DNA of 64,000 nt from assembly GCF_014898815.1 (NCBI RefSeq), contig NW_026515516.1, positions 1,302,001-1,366,000 of the forward strand, read 5' to 3'. The notes under the pieces are model-generated. The model searched no databases. It saw only the letters and a program-made list of their open reading frames with translations, and was not told the origin of the DNA. Below, in pieces: positions 32,601 through 47,443 of this stretch. Within the stretch, counting starts at the first letter, position 1; each line of letters begins with the position of its first letter. The stretch is from Panonychus citri. Taxonomy: Eukaryota; Arthropoda; Arachnida; Trombidiformes; Tetranychidae. The translations under genes and the position numbers were made by a program.

Positions 32601-35600
32601 TCTTTGGTGGATAATATTTTTCTCTTTGTTATTTTTTCACGTGCATTTCCAATAGCGTTTTGTTACTCCGGCGATTATTATTGTTAAATTTTCCTTTTTC
32701 TTCCAGTAAAAACAATAATAATAAGCGAAAACGAGAGAAAGAAAATCCTAATGAGAGAGCGAAAAAACTTTGGGCAATCAATTTAAAACTTTTTTGTTCT
32801 CTTTCCTTTTTTCTTTGAGTTACTTTTCTCGTTTTCTTTTCGCTTAATGATTGAGCTTTCAAATCTCATTTAACTCCAATTAACGATCCTTTTATTTCAA
32901 ATCATTTGCTTCCTTCTGGATTGTAGTTAACAAAACGCGAAAAGGCCAATAACAATAACCTTTAACCTCTCATCCAATTGGCTTGTTATTATTATTGAAT
33001 CCGTGAGTGTTTACCTTTAATGAGGAGGAAGATGAAGATAATTACAATATGAAAACATACAGAATACAAATACAAACGTTAACCTTTCCCTGATTACCTT
33101 TAATATTTTGTTCCTTGTGGATAAACAAATTGTAACAATTTTAAACTTCTCACTGACAGGAAAACATTTCTCTTTAACTGATCAATTGATTATGCCAATT
33201 TCCAAGGAGAAACCATCATCATCATCATCATTATCATCATTCAAACTACATGAAGTTCTGATTGAAATTAAGGAAAGGATGAAGATGAGATTTAAATTGC
33301 TTCCTTAATCCACCTTCACCTCGGCTTACTTATATTAATTGTCTCGATTCTTTGGACATTTCAAGATGGAAAAAATTGACCAAGAAAAAGATGAGGAAAC
33401 TTTTTGTTTCGAAAGGTGAGATCTCAGATTTACTCCAAGTTTTCGAGGAAATCGAATGACATTAACATCGAAATATTTGATCGTCTATTATGGCCAATAT
33501 TTCCACACCAATGGTGTAAATACATGTTACGATTTCGAACCAAGCAGAAGATTGAAAGTTTTTCTTCTTGACAGTGTGAAGACAAATGGACAGTTATCTT
33601 TTTCGAAGAGTAGAAAGAAAAAAAGAATAACTAACTTGGTTTCTCTTTGGATTTGATTCTCTTTCTCTCTTGCTCTTTCGTAGGTCCAGTGATTTATTGA
33701 GAGAAACAAGAAAATGCATTGACCGAAAAACAAGATTTTGTCACACATTGTACATTGTAGAGTATTAAAGGATTTTTCTACCATGTAATTCGCATGTACC
33801 ACTGGTCAAGTACAAAATGACCGCAATAAATATATTATATAAACCTCGCTCTCTGTCAAATATATATTATTATTTGCTGATTCTATCTCGAGGCTTGATA
33901 ACTTCCTGATAGAACCAAAGATAATACACCAACGATAGATTTATGTGTAGACTAAGAGAGAGAGAGAGAACGAACCTAAAAATAAGCAAAGAAAAAGAGG
34001 AGAAAAATTTAGTAACCAAATAAGAAATTTTGACAAGTGTGTAAATAGATTGTTGTTGATGATAGAGAAGAAAATGAGTCAATTCATTTGTTTTCTACTC
34101 TTGGTCTCATTACAAGAGATTCTGTTTAGTTGAAACACGAAAAGTGTTAACTTTATCATGTTAGAATCATTATCATCACCATCAACTTCTAGCCGAGAGT
34201 TTAAGTTGTTACCAGAAAGCAGAAAAACCTTGAAGTTTATCCAACAAAAAGGTAACTATCTCAATCTCTTAATGTGTAAATATTAGAGAAGAAACTTTTT
34301 TCTCTCTCTCTCTCTCTCTCTCACTAAGTTCTCGTTATTCTTTATAAATACACACCTAAAGTCTCACTCAATTGGGGAGTAAGATTAGGCTGAGAAATTC
34401 AAGTAAAAATGATAATATTTCACTGGAATAATACTTATGGACAAATGCCTTCTGAGACCTTTGCTCCAGGGTCACATAGAGTGAAGAGAAAATTTCAGAA
34501 TGAAGATAAAGCCTGAGTATGAGAGAGAATCAGGTTCATCATCATAAGATGAGAGATAGAGTTAACATGGTGACTTGCATACAAAACAAGGTATTTCCAT
34601 CCTTATATTTGCTATTACTTTCATCCAAAGTCATCGTCTTCATGAAATATGAACCTTAAATATAAACATTTGATAGAGAAGATAAAGAAGAGAAAATGAA
34701 ATTACTTTTAACTCATACAGATATTAGAAAAAAAAGAAGGAAGAAAAAAATCTTATTTTCTCATATATACTCTCATTTAATTGAGAAAACCATGGAAAAC
34801 AAGATTGATTTTTCTTCCTTCTCTTCCTTTCCCTCTATCAAAATGTTACCTTCATCATCTACCTGTTCAGTTGACAAAAACAATCAACTGACAACCGACA
34901 CATAGACAGAGATTAACTTACCTGATCAGATTACAGAAAACTGAACAGCCTCAAGCCTTTTACCCTGATGTTGGTGTTGTTGTTGTTGTTGAGGAACAAG
35001 ATGATGATTATGATGATGATGATGTTATGGAATAGAGAGCAAAAACCAATTTAAACCAACTCTTTTCTTCTGTACCAATAACCACACCAAATTAGCAATT
35101 CTATTAGGGAGAAAGAAAAAGAATTTAAAATAATTGATTGATTAATATGAGAGAATCAAGAGATTGATTAGACAGAACGATAATCCCTCGCCTATCAAGG
35201 CCACTAAAAGGTGCGTTTAAAATACCAATCGAAATGTAAATAAGGCCAAATGAATGAGAAAAGAAAGACAATTTTAAGCTAAACCAAAGTGAATGACATG
35301 TTAACATTAGATAATCAAAGTTACTTAATTTTGAAACAATTAAAAAGACAAAAGACTCAAACCACTTAACCATTAAGGTAAAATTTGAACAATTGAAAAA
35401 GTGAGAGAAGAAACCAACCAACCAACAATTAAATCACATAATCAAGACACGTTAAAGAAAACAATCAATCACCAATTAAGTAAATTGACCAACGATTGGG
35501 AAAAAAAAAGTAAACAATTGATAACGAAAAATGAAAATCAAATTTCCCGCGAAAAAAAGGGGAGGAGCTTCGGTCTAATTGTATTCGTTAATTGTTTACA

Positions 35601-38600
35601 ATTAAAAATCAATTTAAATGTAACTAATATTATATCATTTGTTACACAATCGAATTGGAAAATTTTTTCTTCTTTATCTAAACTTATATACATGTATAAT
35701 ATAATGATGATATTAACTAATTAGTTTCTAATACCAAAGTCTAAATTGTTACAATCAGTTGATTACCTTTTGTTATAAAGACTGATGATGATTAAAATGA
35801 TAATATTTCTGTTATTTATATTTAATTGTGATTGTAAAAATATTTAATTTCATTGAAAGTTATCAATCTAATATAAGATAATGTATAATAATCAGAAGCT
35901 ATTTATTTGTTAATAGCCTGAGGGCTTTTTCAATTGAGATTAGATTTGAAAAGTTTCCTTCTTATATTCAGAATGACGACTTATGATTGACATTCATGAT
36001 AAAGATGAAGATGAAGATGATTAAGATGATTAAGATGATTCTGTTGGGTTATAAATAGTTGATTTAAATGAGAAACACTTTAATTAACATGGAAGTTTAT
36101 AAATAAAAGTTTGTTCAATTTACTGATTGATGCAAAGAAATTAAGAAAAAAAAAAGTTCTGATTAACTATTAACTTTTTCACCTTCATCATATTATCATT
36201 CAAATTACATTTAAATTGTTTGTAATTAAAATGATGAGATGGTTATAAGAGATAATGATTAACACATGAGTGAATAAGTAATTAATTAATTTACTTGATT
36301 AAGGAAAAGAGAGTGAGAGTAATATAATCAACTAATTGGTTGGGATGTGCTGTTGATCACAATCAACAAATCACACAAATATTAATATCTAACAACTACT
36401 AATCAAGTTAATCATGATAATAGATAATAAAGTGATAATATTTTAATGATGAACAATTTAGTTAAATAATAATTTGATTTAATAAAAAAATTTACCTTGA
36501 AAATTTATCTTCAATTGTGAACAATTTAATAATAATTTGATTCGTTATATTATTTAAAAGATATAATCATCAATCAATCAATTTGTAATCAATCAATCAA
36601 TCATACAATCAATTAATTACATTAAATTCAAGCGATTACTGTTGATTATTATTATTATCACCATCAGACAGACAATAATAATTAGTTAATTTAGTTAATT
36701 GTAAAGTTAATTAATGAAAGAATGAAATTTTTTCCCTTCAACTTATTTGTTCATGGTTAATCACTTTATCATATTAATGTAATACTAATTGTAAGGCGAT
36801 AATTATTAAGAAATTTTTAATTGATTAGTTGATTGTATTGATTAAGATTTTTGGATTATTATTGAAACTTTCAATTCGGTTTCTTATATTGATTGACATT
36901 TAATGTCAAGGTAAAGTAATTAATTAATCATAAAGTTGTTACTGTTAGTTTGATAATAGCATCAATGTTGTGCTACTCTCATCATGATGATGCTGATTAA
37001 AATAATTAATTGTATGATTAAGGATGAAACATTGTAATAATAATAATTATCATCTTAATCATAATCAAGAAAAAAAAGTAATTATCTTTAACAAGGAAGA
37101 CAATAGACAATTTAACCCGTTTTGTTATTTCATCATCTTAATGATACTAATTAATGTTGCCTGATTAAAAAGCTATGGTAATTGTTATTCAGTTGATTAA
37201 GACGTGCTCAAGATGAAGATGATTATTAGCATCATGATGAGATGGAAGTGAGAAGATGATAAATAAAAAGGGATGAAAAATATCCTGTAAGACTGGACAT
37301 GGTGAAGAAGATGATGAAAAATTACCTTAATTCAGTCTGATGATTATTCAGATTCATCTCACAACATGAGATTTCATGATATTTGATGATCTCTCTCTCT
37401 CTCTCTCTCATCATCTTCTTTAATCTGTCCAAGAATAAGGTGATTCTTGAATCTCATGTTTATCTCCTGTTTCAATTGATACTCAGTTATCATCTTCTTA
37501 CTTTTGTACACGAACTTAAATATATATATTATTTATTATCTTTCTATCTACATCATCCGTCTAATCATCTTCTCATCATCATCATCATTTTAAAAATGAT
37601 ACAAAATGTTGATTTTTATTTGCCAAATGGTTTTACTTTACATCTCTACCTGTAATTGGCTTGTATGACTGTCAAAGATGATGAGGTTGATGAAGATGAA
37701 GATAAATAAGTTGATCTAACAGCAAGAGTTGAGATGATGAATATCAGACAAACAAACAAATTAAAGGTAATATCATCTTCTTCTTGATGATGATGACTTT
37801 TTGCTTGGGTGGAAGTGAGAGAGAGAGAGAGAGAGAAAGATGAAGATGATGAAAAATCTGCATCTTCACTTGAAATAGTTTTCTAATTGAGGTGAAAAGA
37901 AATCATCATCATTATCATCCTCATCCCCAATGAATTTCCTGTGTTGAAATGTTACAAGACTTTAGGATGGCGATGATGATGATGATAATGATGAGCATGA
38001 TAACCAAGTATAACTTGAAGTAAAAGGGAGCCTCTGGTTAATTTAAAAAATGTCTCCTCATCTTTATCATCATCAATTTCATTAAGATGAATAAAGGAAA
38101 TCAACCTTTTCTTACCTTTCCTCATCATCTCAATAATGATTGATATTTTGTCAAATCAATGATAATCATTATCATCTTATTATTATAACAATTTCTCATT
38201 AATTGTAATCAATGAAACCTACGCTAATCAATGATTAATAAATGAATCATTTGATTCTCAATTGTAACTACTTTAATGTTCATTTGGATCAAATTAAATT
38301 GTTATCATTAATCATATGTATCAAATAAAAGACACACACACACAAATTAATCTGTTAATTGTTATTGATAATAAATGATTTGATTGTTTAAGGTTAACAA
38401 TTAGATTAATATAAGGTAACAATTAACTTGATTGGACAATTTTATGGGTAAATAATTAGTTGATTGTTTAATTGTGTGTGTGTGTGTGTGTGTGTGAATA
38501 TACATTTAATCAAGTTGATTTACATCAATCAAGCAAGGAAACAAACTTATCAAGATTTATGGACTTGACCATTAAGAAAGATTAAGTTAATTGTTTCAAA

Positions 38601-39445
38601 TTAAAAGAAGAAAAAATTGTGATTAAATTTGATGAATGAAAGGTAATACAATTCTCTCTATGTATAAGCAATTAACTAATTCAGTTTAATGAACTTGTGG
38701 TTAGTTAATCAAGAATTTTTTTTAATACTTCTTTTCACTTTTTTTTTATTTTCTGGGTTAATTTGATTTCGTTTTAACTTTTTTTTTTGTGTAGCAATTT
38801 CTTTCTCACACCAACTCATATTGTATTATTATCCGGAGATAAATTAATCCGATGATTAGGATTATGTTGATTAGTAAGATGATTAAAATAGTTTCCCTTA
38901 TCCTGGCCAGTTGATGACAAAGACTGATTATGATTAAGTAGTTGATACAATGGATGAAGATTCAAGTTTCCATGACGATAAATGAACGAAAGTATTATTA
39001 AGTCAGAGAGAGAGAGAGAGAGATTAAGGGAAAAACAAGTTGAGGGATGAAGATGCTGATGAAGAAAAAGATGATGATGATGATAATGATGCATGGGATT
39101 AGGCTAAGCAGAAAAAAATTGAAATTCGAAAGAAAAAATTTATCCTCATCTCGAATTTTGTTTTTCTGGTGAAAAAAAACTTGACAATATTTTGCTGTTG
39201 TTCTTGTTGCCAATGTGTTTATATGACTTTATATGTAACATGTGAGTGATAGTGTAATCCATTTGATGTAATAAGATGTTACTACTTGAAGGAGGAAGAT
39301 TAAGATTAAGATTAGCTTATGTACTTTTCTCTGTTTGTCAATGTTATTTGAGAATCACTTTTTTTCTGTATCATCCTCATCATTTTTCTCTATCTCTCTT
39401 ACAGGATTAGGTGAACAGGAATCTCAACAATTTGACCTCAACTAG
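29700..39445 (+). CDS. Tentative gene, 3' block: four small exons ending in a stop
   Basis: Exons 29700-29827 (in 1, out 0), 33366-33415 (in 0, out 2), 34193-34251 (in 2, out 1) and 39405-39445 (in 1, stop TAG). All four have AG acceptors, three with clear pyrimidine tracts. Donors are AAAG|GTAAAA, AAAG|GTGAGA and AAAG|GTAACT. The peptide reads KKSKQLERDKNSVKVKSV, then DKEIHPMVNMKIK, then MEKIDQEKDEETFCFE-S, then REFKLLPESRKTLKFIQQK-G, then LGEQESQQFDLN. It is charged, soluble-looking and unlike the microsatellite frames around it. No family recognised. The entry phase (1) does not match the exit phase (0) of the 12.1-14.1 kb block, so at least one linking exon is missing, or these are two genes. 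Confidence 0.38.
31867..31930 (+). CDS. Isolated exon-like segment, unrecognised
   Basis: After a strong acceptor (ATTTTTATCACAG) the sequence reads KSAPKIGPQVDHMLGLLL before a weak donor CCTT|GTAAAT at 31938. Entry phase 2 does not fit the neighbouring exons, so it would be an alternative exon or chance. Confidence 0.18.
34921..34998 (-). CDS. Exon-like minus-strand segment with poly-Gln
   Basis: On the minus strand VPQQQQQHQHQ runs straight into GKRLEAVQFSVI and a consensus donor ATCAG|GTAAGT. No acceptor or start codon is evident, so it could be untranslated sequence, a first exon of an unseen gene, or chance. The word around its donor (GATTAACTTACCTGATCA, plus strand) recurs once near 54072. 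Confidence 0.2.
38471..38497. repeat. (GT)n microsatellite
   Basis: About 13 GT units, one of few GT rather than GA dinucleotide tracts in the window. Confidence 0.85.
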
Positions 39446-39845
39446 AAGCATAAAAAACGCGGATATAAATTGTTTACCATTGGAGAGGAATGAGAGAGAG
39501 AGAGAGAGAGAGAGAGAAATGATGCTTTTTACTCATCATTTTCATCCTCATCAGTTTTTCACACTTTTCCTCTCATCTTTTTGCGTCTTTTTTACAACTT
39601 TCTCTCTCTTTCTATTTCTCTCTCATTTTGCATCTCACTCAAAGTGAGCCTTAGATATTGCATCTCACTTGGTGTGTAAAAAAAGGATGCGGTTTTTATC
39701 TCATCTTTTCAAAGATTCATCCTCTTGGAACGAAAAGGATCCTTATGATTTGCTACTTCCAATCATGATGATGAAGATGCTTAAATTTGATGACATAAGG
39801 ATAAGCATTTGATTCATTTCAAGTTCCCGGTAAAAAAGTGACTCT

Positions 39846-39848
<3 letters not shown>

Positions 39849-39883
<35 letters not shown>
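39849..39883. repeat. (CT)n microsatellite
   Basis: About 17 CT units, opposite strand orientation to most GA tracts. Confidence 0.85.
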
Positions 39884-39885
<2 letters not shown>

Positions 39886-42800
39886 GGTGAAGGAGGGATA
39901 ATTTTCAGTACAACTCATCATCAACAACTCAATTGTCAACTTTAATTGCGATCCATAAGTTTCATCAATAGTAAGTTAATTGCATTACCATTGCAATTAA
40001 CTGATCATCAGCTTTTTTTTTGCTTTCCAATTACAATCAGTTGATTCATTGATTTTCTCTTCCTCTTAATTCTGTATTTATCTAGATTCAGATTGAACCA
40101 TGAAAAATTGCATTCACTTTGTATTGATATCAGTTGATCGTCATTGATAAATTGCTGATTTCAATTGATTGTTTGTTGTTACCTTGATCATTACAAGAAA
40201 CAAAAACTTGATTACAGAACTTTTTTTTTGATTAATTGCTTGAAAATTTTTTAATTCTTAAGTGTTTTATCCACTACAGTATCAATTATCATCATGTAAT
40301 CATCATGAACATAAATACCTGAGATTAAAGATTAATAGTAAACTAAAAAGTTTGCGGTTTTTTTTGCTTAATTTTGGGAGAAGCAAAAAGTTGATAATCT
40401 TACCAAAAAATTTACTTAATTTTAGTAAACTTGATTCCAAGATATTAATCACCAATTTATATATATAAAAACTCATTTAATTTGAAAGTTCAATCAACAT
40501 GGTAAAAGTCATGAGGCAATTGAGCAAAAAGAAAAACTTATATTACAAAAGCTTTGAATTTCAATTCCAAAGCTCAAGTAATCATCATGTTCAATGGTTT
40601 TCCTCTTATTCTCATTCTTTCATCTAGTTTACTATTAAATTGTTGTTTGGTATTTCCAGTAATCATGATGATGACAATAAACTGAGAAAAAAATAGCCTC
40701 CGGGTAACATTTAAATATTAGAATCAAAGAGAGAGAAATAGGAATTGAATTAATGAGAAAAGTAAAGAGAAAAAGTTTTTTTTTCTCTCTCTTCTCTTTT
40801 AATAATAGAACGAAAAAAAAAGAGAAAAAGTTTCGAGGTTTCGAAGTAAACAAAAGAAAAGACTTGAAACTTTGTTCTATTATTATATTATAATATATGT
40901 AATCGGAAGTTTATGATGAGAGAGAAAAAGATGAGGAGGAGATGAAGATAAGAATCTCAAGTGATGCTCCATTTCAACCTCCACCTTCAACGCCTCCATC
41001 ACCATAAATACCAACAGCAATTGGAAATGTATCCAAATAAACAATCAATTGATTTTCAAACATTTCAATTAGTACAGTTATTTAATGGATAAATGCAAAT
41101 GTTTAACTACTTCCGTTTTCCTGTTTATATACTTATGTTTGTATTTTTTGCAAGGAAAAAACAACAACAACAAAAAGCAACAAGAAAAAAAATAAGCAAA
41201 GTTGTTAACCGCTAACACGCTGAAGGCATATAAATATACAAGGTGGAAGTAAAAAAAAACCTCAGTGTATCAACAGTAAACGCTGGCGGGCTAAGGAGAG
41301 ATGATGAAGATGATTCAAAGATGAGGATGGAAAAGATGAAAATGATAATCATAACACCAAGTGATGAAGAGTAAGAATCAACAGAGAGTGAGAAAGGATG
41401 AAGATGAAGATGAACAAGTGAAAGAGTTTCTCAGAAATTGATCCAAAAGATTTTGAAATAAGTGACAATAAGAGTGACAAGAAATTCTGAAACCCACCCT
41501 GATCTCTTAAATACTTATCTCCACCCTTCTTTTTACATCAATCTTAAGCTTCTATGATGATGATGATGATGATAATCAAGAGTAGGATACACTTGTTGTT
41601 GTTTATTATCATCATCTTCATCTTTATCTTCATCATAATGAGATAAAATTAAAGATTAACAAGCAAACGAGATGAAAATGCATGACCTGATAATATTAAT
41701 AATCTTCAGAATCAGAATAATCCTAAATAATCAGAAAGTTATCTGAGCATAAAATGAGAGAGAAAATGATGAAAAAAAATTAAATCTGTTGATTCTCAGA
41801 TTGAATATTATAAGTATATATATAAAAAAAAGAGAAGAGGAATCAACATAAGAAGATGTAATCTCCGCCCGAGGGCATAAACAGATTCAATGTCCAGTGT
41901 CTAAATGGTGATTTCGTTAACTCGTTTCAATTGCGTTTTCAATGATAAATTTTTCTACTTTTTTGTTCAATCTCATCTTCAAGTGTGTGTGAGTGTTGTT
42001 GTTGTTGTGTATGTGTGTATGTATATATTGATCAGATGATTATATTCATCCTCATCATCATCTTTAATCTCTCACCTCTCACGGTGTTTAATGCACCCCA
42101 TCAAGTCAACTTGACCTTAGAGCTTAAACTTTGAGATTGTAACTCTTATGTTGATGAGTATGATTATTATTAGGATGATAATCAAGTCTCTTTGATCATG
42201 TCAAACTTTTCATCCTTCATGATGATGATGATTCTTAAAACATTATCCTCATCACTTCACCTTTATCTCAATCTCAATCTCTCATCTTTATCTTTTATCC
42301 CATTGGCTTTTCACAAAAATCTCTTGATAATAAATATTAATCCAATATTTGGGTTCCACAAGGTTAACTCAATTTCTAATCATCATCAATGTTGGTTAAT
42401 AAACACAATTTTATATTTTCACTTATTTCATGATAATCTCAGTCTCTCAGTAAAAACTTAAACATTATTCAGGATAAATGAGGTTTACCCTGAAAAGAAA
42501 TCAGTTTTCACGGGTGTGCCGAAAAATTTTCATCATATTCCTGATCTGATTTATCTCAAGTGATACATTTGTAGTAACGATTTTCATATTTCCATACAGA
42601 TTATTTTACCTTCTGAATACCCTGAGGGTATTAAAATCATTTGATTCATCATGAGCATCTTTGTGAATATCATTTTACATAAAGAAATTCATTTCATCTT
42701 GAGAGATAATCTTTACTTTTCTGTGATTTTTTTTTCATCATTTTCTCCTTCTGAATGTCATGTATGAACTTTTCACTATTTATTGATATGATTAGAAAAT

Positions 42801-43459
42801 TGAATGATGATGATTATTTGATTTAATATCAATGATTTAAGAGCAAAGGGAGCATCATGTTCACCATGATGATGATGATGAAAAAAGAAAACGATGAAAA
42901 AGTTATCAGATTTTTCTTATACTAGGAACTTTTTTTTTCTAACTCAACTTGAATCTCCAGAGGTTTGATTGGTGTTTCAGTTGTCATCATGTTGATCGGA
43001 TTAAATGATAGTTAATTGATGAATTGTGTGTCTCTTTGGTGAATCAGTTAATTGTCAATCATCTTATCTCATGATGGTAGACAATTAAAACAGTATCAAT
43101 AAATTAATGAGCATCAATAGTTATCTAATGTTAAAAAACTTATTCGTTGTGACGGAAAAGTTAAGTTTTTTTTCCTCCTCATCTTTTTTCATGATAATGA
43201 TGATGATGATTTATTTTCAGTCAATCATATTAGATATGAAATTAAACTTCATGAAATATCAGCTCACAGTCTCAGAGGATATCATCATGATCAAGATTAT
43301 CATCATCATCATCATACTCATATGATGATCATTGCCATGATAGATATGATTGACAAGCTGGAAAAAAACAAAGATGATAAATTGAAATGAAAGTTTCATC
43401 ATTCAAACTTCCTGATATTAAGATGAAAAGATAATCATGAAAACTTCAGGGTGGACGAT

Positions 43460-43463
<4 letters not shown>

Positions 43464-43499
<36 letters not shown>
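43464..43499. repeat. (GA)n microsatellite
   Basis: About 17 uninterrupted GA units. Confidence 0.85.
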
Positions 43500-43501
<2 letters not shown>

Positions 43502-45137
43502 AAAATAGTTGACCAAAGGATTAACACTCGATGATAACAAATTTATCCTGAATTGTGAGTTTAGGTGATAATAACCATGATAATGATATCGAACTATTAT
43601 TTTCCAGAACTTTTTTTTCTCCTTCTTCTGTTGACATAAAGTGATATAACTTTTATCTCCATCTCTGTATATTTGTCTTTGTATTTTCTTGGAAACATTT
43701 ACCAATAATATTATCTATCCATAAGAAAAGTTGATATATAAAGTTGACTCTGTATTGAGAAGGAAGAAAAAAAAATATTATCATCAAATTGATGACCAAG
43801 ATGAAGATGATAAAGGGATGATAATCAATATAAAAGGTTCAAGTAATAGTATCAGTTTTTAAGAAGATGATGAAGAAAAAAAAATCCTCTGTATCTTTAA
43901 GATGAAGATGCAACATGAAGATATCACCTTTTTTTTGTAAAGATGATGATGATGAATATAATAATAGTATAAAAGAGATAGAGAAAGATAAAGATGATAA
44001 GTAAGATGATGATGAAGACAAAGAAGATAGAGATTTATATTTATATATATAAATACAATCTTTTTATACGGTTTAATGGTCATTGAATGTACAGTGAAAG
44101 ATTTACCTTGTTGGTGGGTCAATCAGGAGGGGTCAGTGTGGATAGTTTCAAGTTTATCTTTTGTCTTGATGGTGGGCTTTAAATGATGAGGATGATGAGG
44201 ATGAAGATGAAGATACAGAGTGAGATGTAATTTGCAAGAAGCAAATTGCAATAATAATCCAAAAAATAGCATAAGATTTTTGTCTGTTACCTCAATTGGT
44301 TTTTCGTGATCATTGTTTATATTAAGTCATTCTGATCATCTTCATCCTCATCCTCATCCTCATCTTCATCTTCATCTTCATCATCAATATCATTTGCTGA
44401 AAATAAACAACAACATGATCCTGTTGTTGTAACAATGATCAACTTTGAACAATCAACTAATCACTCTCGTGGTTAACCTCTTTCCATATATAATGATGAT
44501 GAACTTGAATTTTACCTTTTTTTTTACTGAATCAACTGATTATCATGATTAACTTTGATTACTTGATCATGTTTGATTATTACCAGTTGTTAGTTAATGG
44601 GATCGCCATCTATTGAATTAACAATTGAAACTCAATCATGTTGATAATTGTTAATCATTTACGGAAAAACCGAAACAATTTTCAACTAAAATCAATCATA
44701 ATTAGAGGATCTGTTAATATGCCAAAAATATTAATCATAAATATGATTTAGTTAACTTATTAGTTGATGTTTACATATAATCATTTATTAATCAATAATT
44801 TGCAAACTAATCATTTGTTACTTTGTCTCTCTCTCTCTTTCAAATATTGAAGTTAATCAATTGATTATCTCCAATCAAAGTTAACCTAATTGTCAACCTA
44901 ATCAAAACCAGGGGATTGGGAAACGAAAAATTAACAAATGATAAACCAACAATCAATTATCATTATCATCATCATGATGTAGTAACAATTTAAAATTGAA
45001 ATTGGCTAATCATCATTACAATCATTGCTACTTGCTAATTGTTTGAAAGGTAAAATAAAGTTTTCCTTTAAAAAGTTAATCAACGAAAAGTTAATTTAAA
45101 TAATTTATTTCCAACTCATCATCATCAACATCGTCTT

Positions 45138-45182
45138 GATTATGATTATGATTATGATGATGATGATGATGATGATGATGAT
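45138..45182. repeat. (ATG)n/(ATT)n trinucleotide repeat
   Basis: ATTATG units followed by about ten GAT/ATG units. Confidence 0.85.
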
Positions 45183-46067
45183 CAATGATCAACAGACCAA
45201 CATGGATTAACTTAATTCTCATTGAAGCTTATCCTAATCACGTTTGTGGTTTTCACGGTGTTACAACAATTACAATTTAAATACATAAAAAACTTACTAT
45301 CCACTAATTTTACTCTTTAATTAAACTCACTAATCAATATCCATATTATAACAATTTAATAATTGACCCTAAGTATTTATATTAATGATGATAATCATTA
45401 GAGTGTGTATATTATTATTATCACAATCAACATCATCTTATGGGTGAAAATTATATCACATCTATTACAGTGATAATAATATTGTATATTAATTATTAAT
45501 AGCAATTAACGTACAATCATAATCCCTCCCACCCAATTCCCATCAATAGGGACATTGTATCATATCAGGAAGATTTCTCATCATTATCATCATCATCCTT
45601 TTGTGTAATTTAATGCTAATTTTTTTTTCTCTCTCTCTCTCTAAATCTCTCTCACTACTTTTGACAATGTCAAATGAATGATAACTGTGAGTGTACCAGC
45701 TAATAAATTGCCTATTATCTTAATTGTTGTGTTATTATCATGTTATTATCTTGATCACACACTCACTCATTCACTTGGTAGGGAGATACAGAGGCAACAA
45801 TCAGTTAATCAAATTGTTGGCAAAGGTAAATGAAGATAACAAATATCAATGTCTCTCCCGGTCTCTCTCTCTCTCTCTCTTTCTTTCTCTCTTTCTCTCT
45901 ATGTAATCTCAATGTGTTTTCCTAATGAATGTTAACTAATAAAATCTTTTCGCTAATGAACCTGTAACGATGAACATTTTAAGTCTTTACTCATTAAGAA
46001 TCTTCGCCTTCTCTAGTTCTTGCCACCTTCATCTTCATCTTCATCTTTGTCTTCATCATCCTACGCT

Positions 46068-46105
<38 letters not shown>

Positions 46106-47401
46106 CATCTCTCCCTGTTTTCTCTCTGAGTATCTCTAGCTCATTTTTCTTCCTCATCTTCTTTTACTTTATTTTTCACTTTGGAAAAGAAGAAAAAAGT
46201 TAATGTTTCTATCTAACCATTTGAACCACAAAAAGTGACAAGAGGTTTAGTCTCATCTTCCTAATCTTCATCTTCGTCTCCTTCATCAGTAACATACTCA
46301 TCACTCATTGAGTATGTTCATATGATCTCTCTCCCCCTCTCTCTCTCACTCTCTTCCTCTTCAAATTTTTCATCATCTTCATCTTCATGTTTTACTGATG
46401 TTCACCATTTATATTACCTATCATCAGTATCCTCATGAAATTGTTGTTATTAGGATGAAACTGAGAGACGGATGATTGAAATTACTGATTAAAAGTGATG
46501 TGTTTTTTTTCAACCAACAAGAAAAAAATAACAACGCAGTTGATTAGGATTAATGTGTATGCATTATTATTATCATCTTGTCATTATAATCCACCCACAG
46601 AACTGAATCTTTGTCTTTTTGTCAGCTAATATATTTTAGAAAAAAAAGTTTACATTCACTTTACAAGAGAAAAAAAAATTAACTATTAAATTGTTTCCAT
46701 AGGATTTGAATTCACCCTCGTTGGTTTGGTTAATGGTTGACAACAATTTGCAATCACAGGGAAAAATTTGCAATTAAATCGTGAAACGATTAACTAATTG
46801 CAATACGAATCAACAACCTCATCTCTTTGTCCAATTCATACAAATCATCATCATCATCATCAACGGTATTCAATGAAAAGGGAGAGCAATAGAAGTGAGA
46901 GAGAAACAAAAAATCAAATTCGACAAAGAAAAAAGTTCATCACTGGGAATTCTGAATATGTAATCATTTCATGGTAAATTTCATTCACAATTAGAATTGG
47001 CAAGTTTCAGCTTAATTATTAGAAATAAACTTTTTCTATTTACTATTGTGTTGTAATATTAAAAAAGGTTCATTTAAATTTGTTTTTTTCACTCTCACAA
47101 CCAAATTAGCAACAATTTAGCTTGATGATTTTACTCTACATACCTCATGAAGATTAAAGGGAAAAATCATCAGTTTGGTAATTAACATGACAATTACTGA
47201 GTACTAGTTGAGGTGAAGGAGGATGAGGGATAATCAAGGGATGAGGAGAAGAAAAAAAAATGTCGCCAACATCAGCAGATTTAATTTAAATCTCTAGTCA
47301 CCCAAACGAGTCAATGGTAATTAACGTAACCAAAAAGTGACAAGAAACTGAAGAGAAGATAAAAAATCATCTTAAGCTGATGAAGATGGAAGATGGAAGA
47401 T

Positions 47402-47403
<2 letters not shown>

Positions 47404-47441
<38 letters not shown>
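47404..47441. repeat. (GA)n microsatellite
   Basis: About 19 GA units following TGAAGA words. Confidence 0.85.
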
Positions 47442-47443
<2 letters not shown>

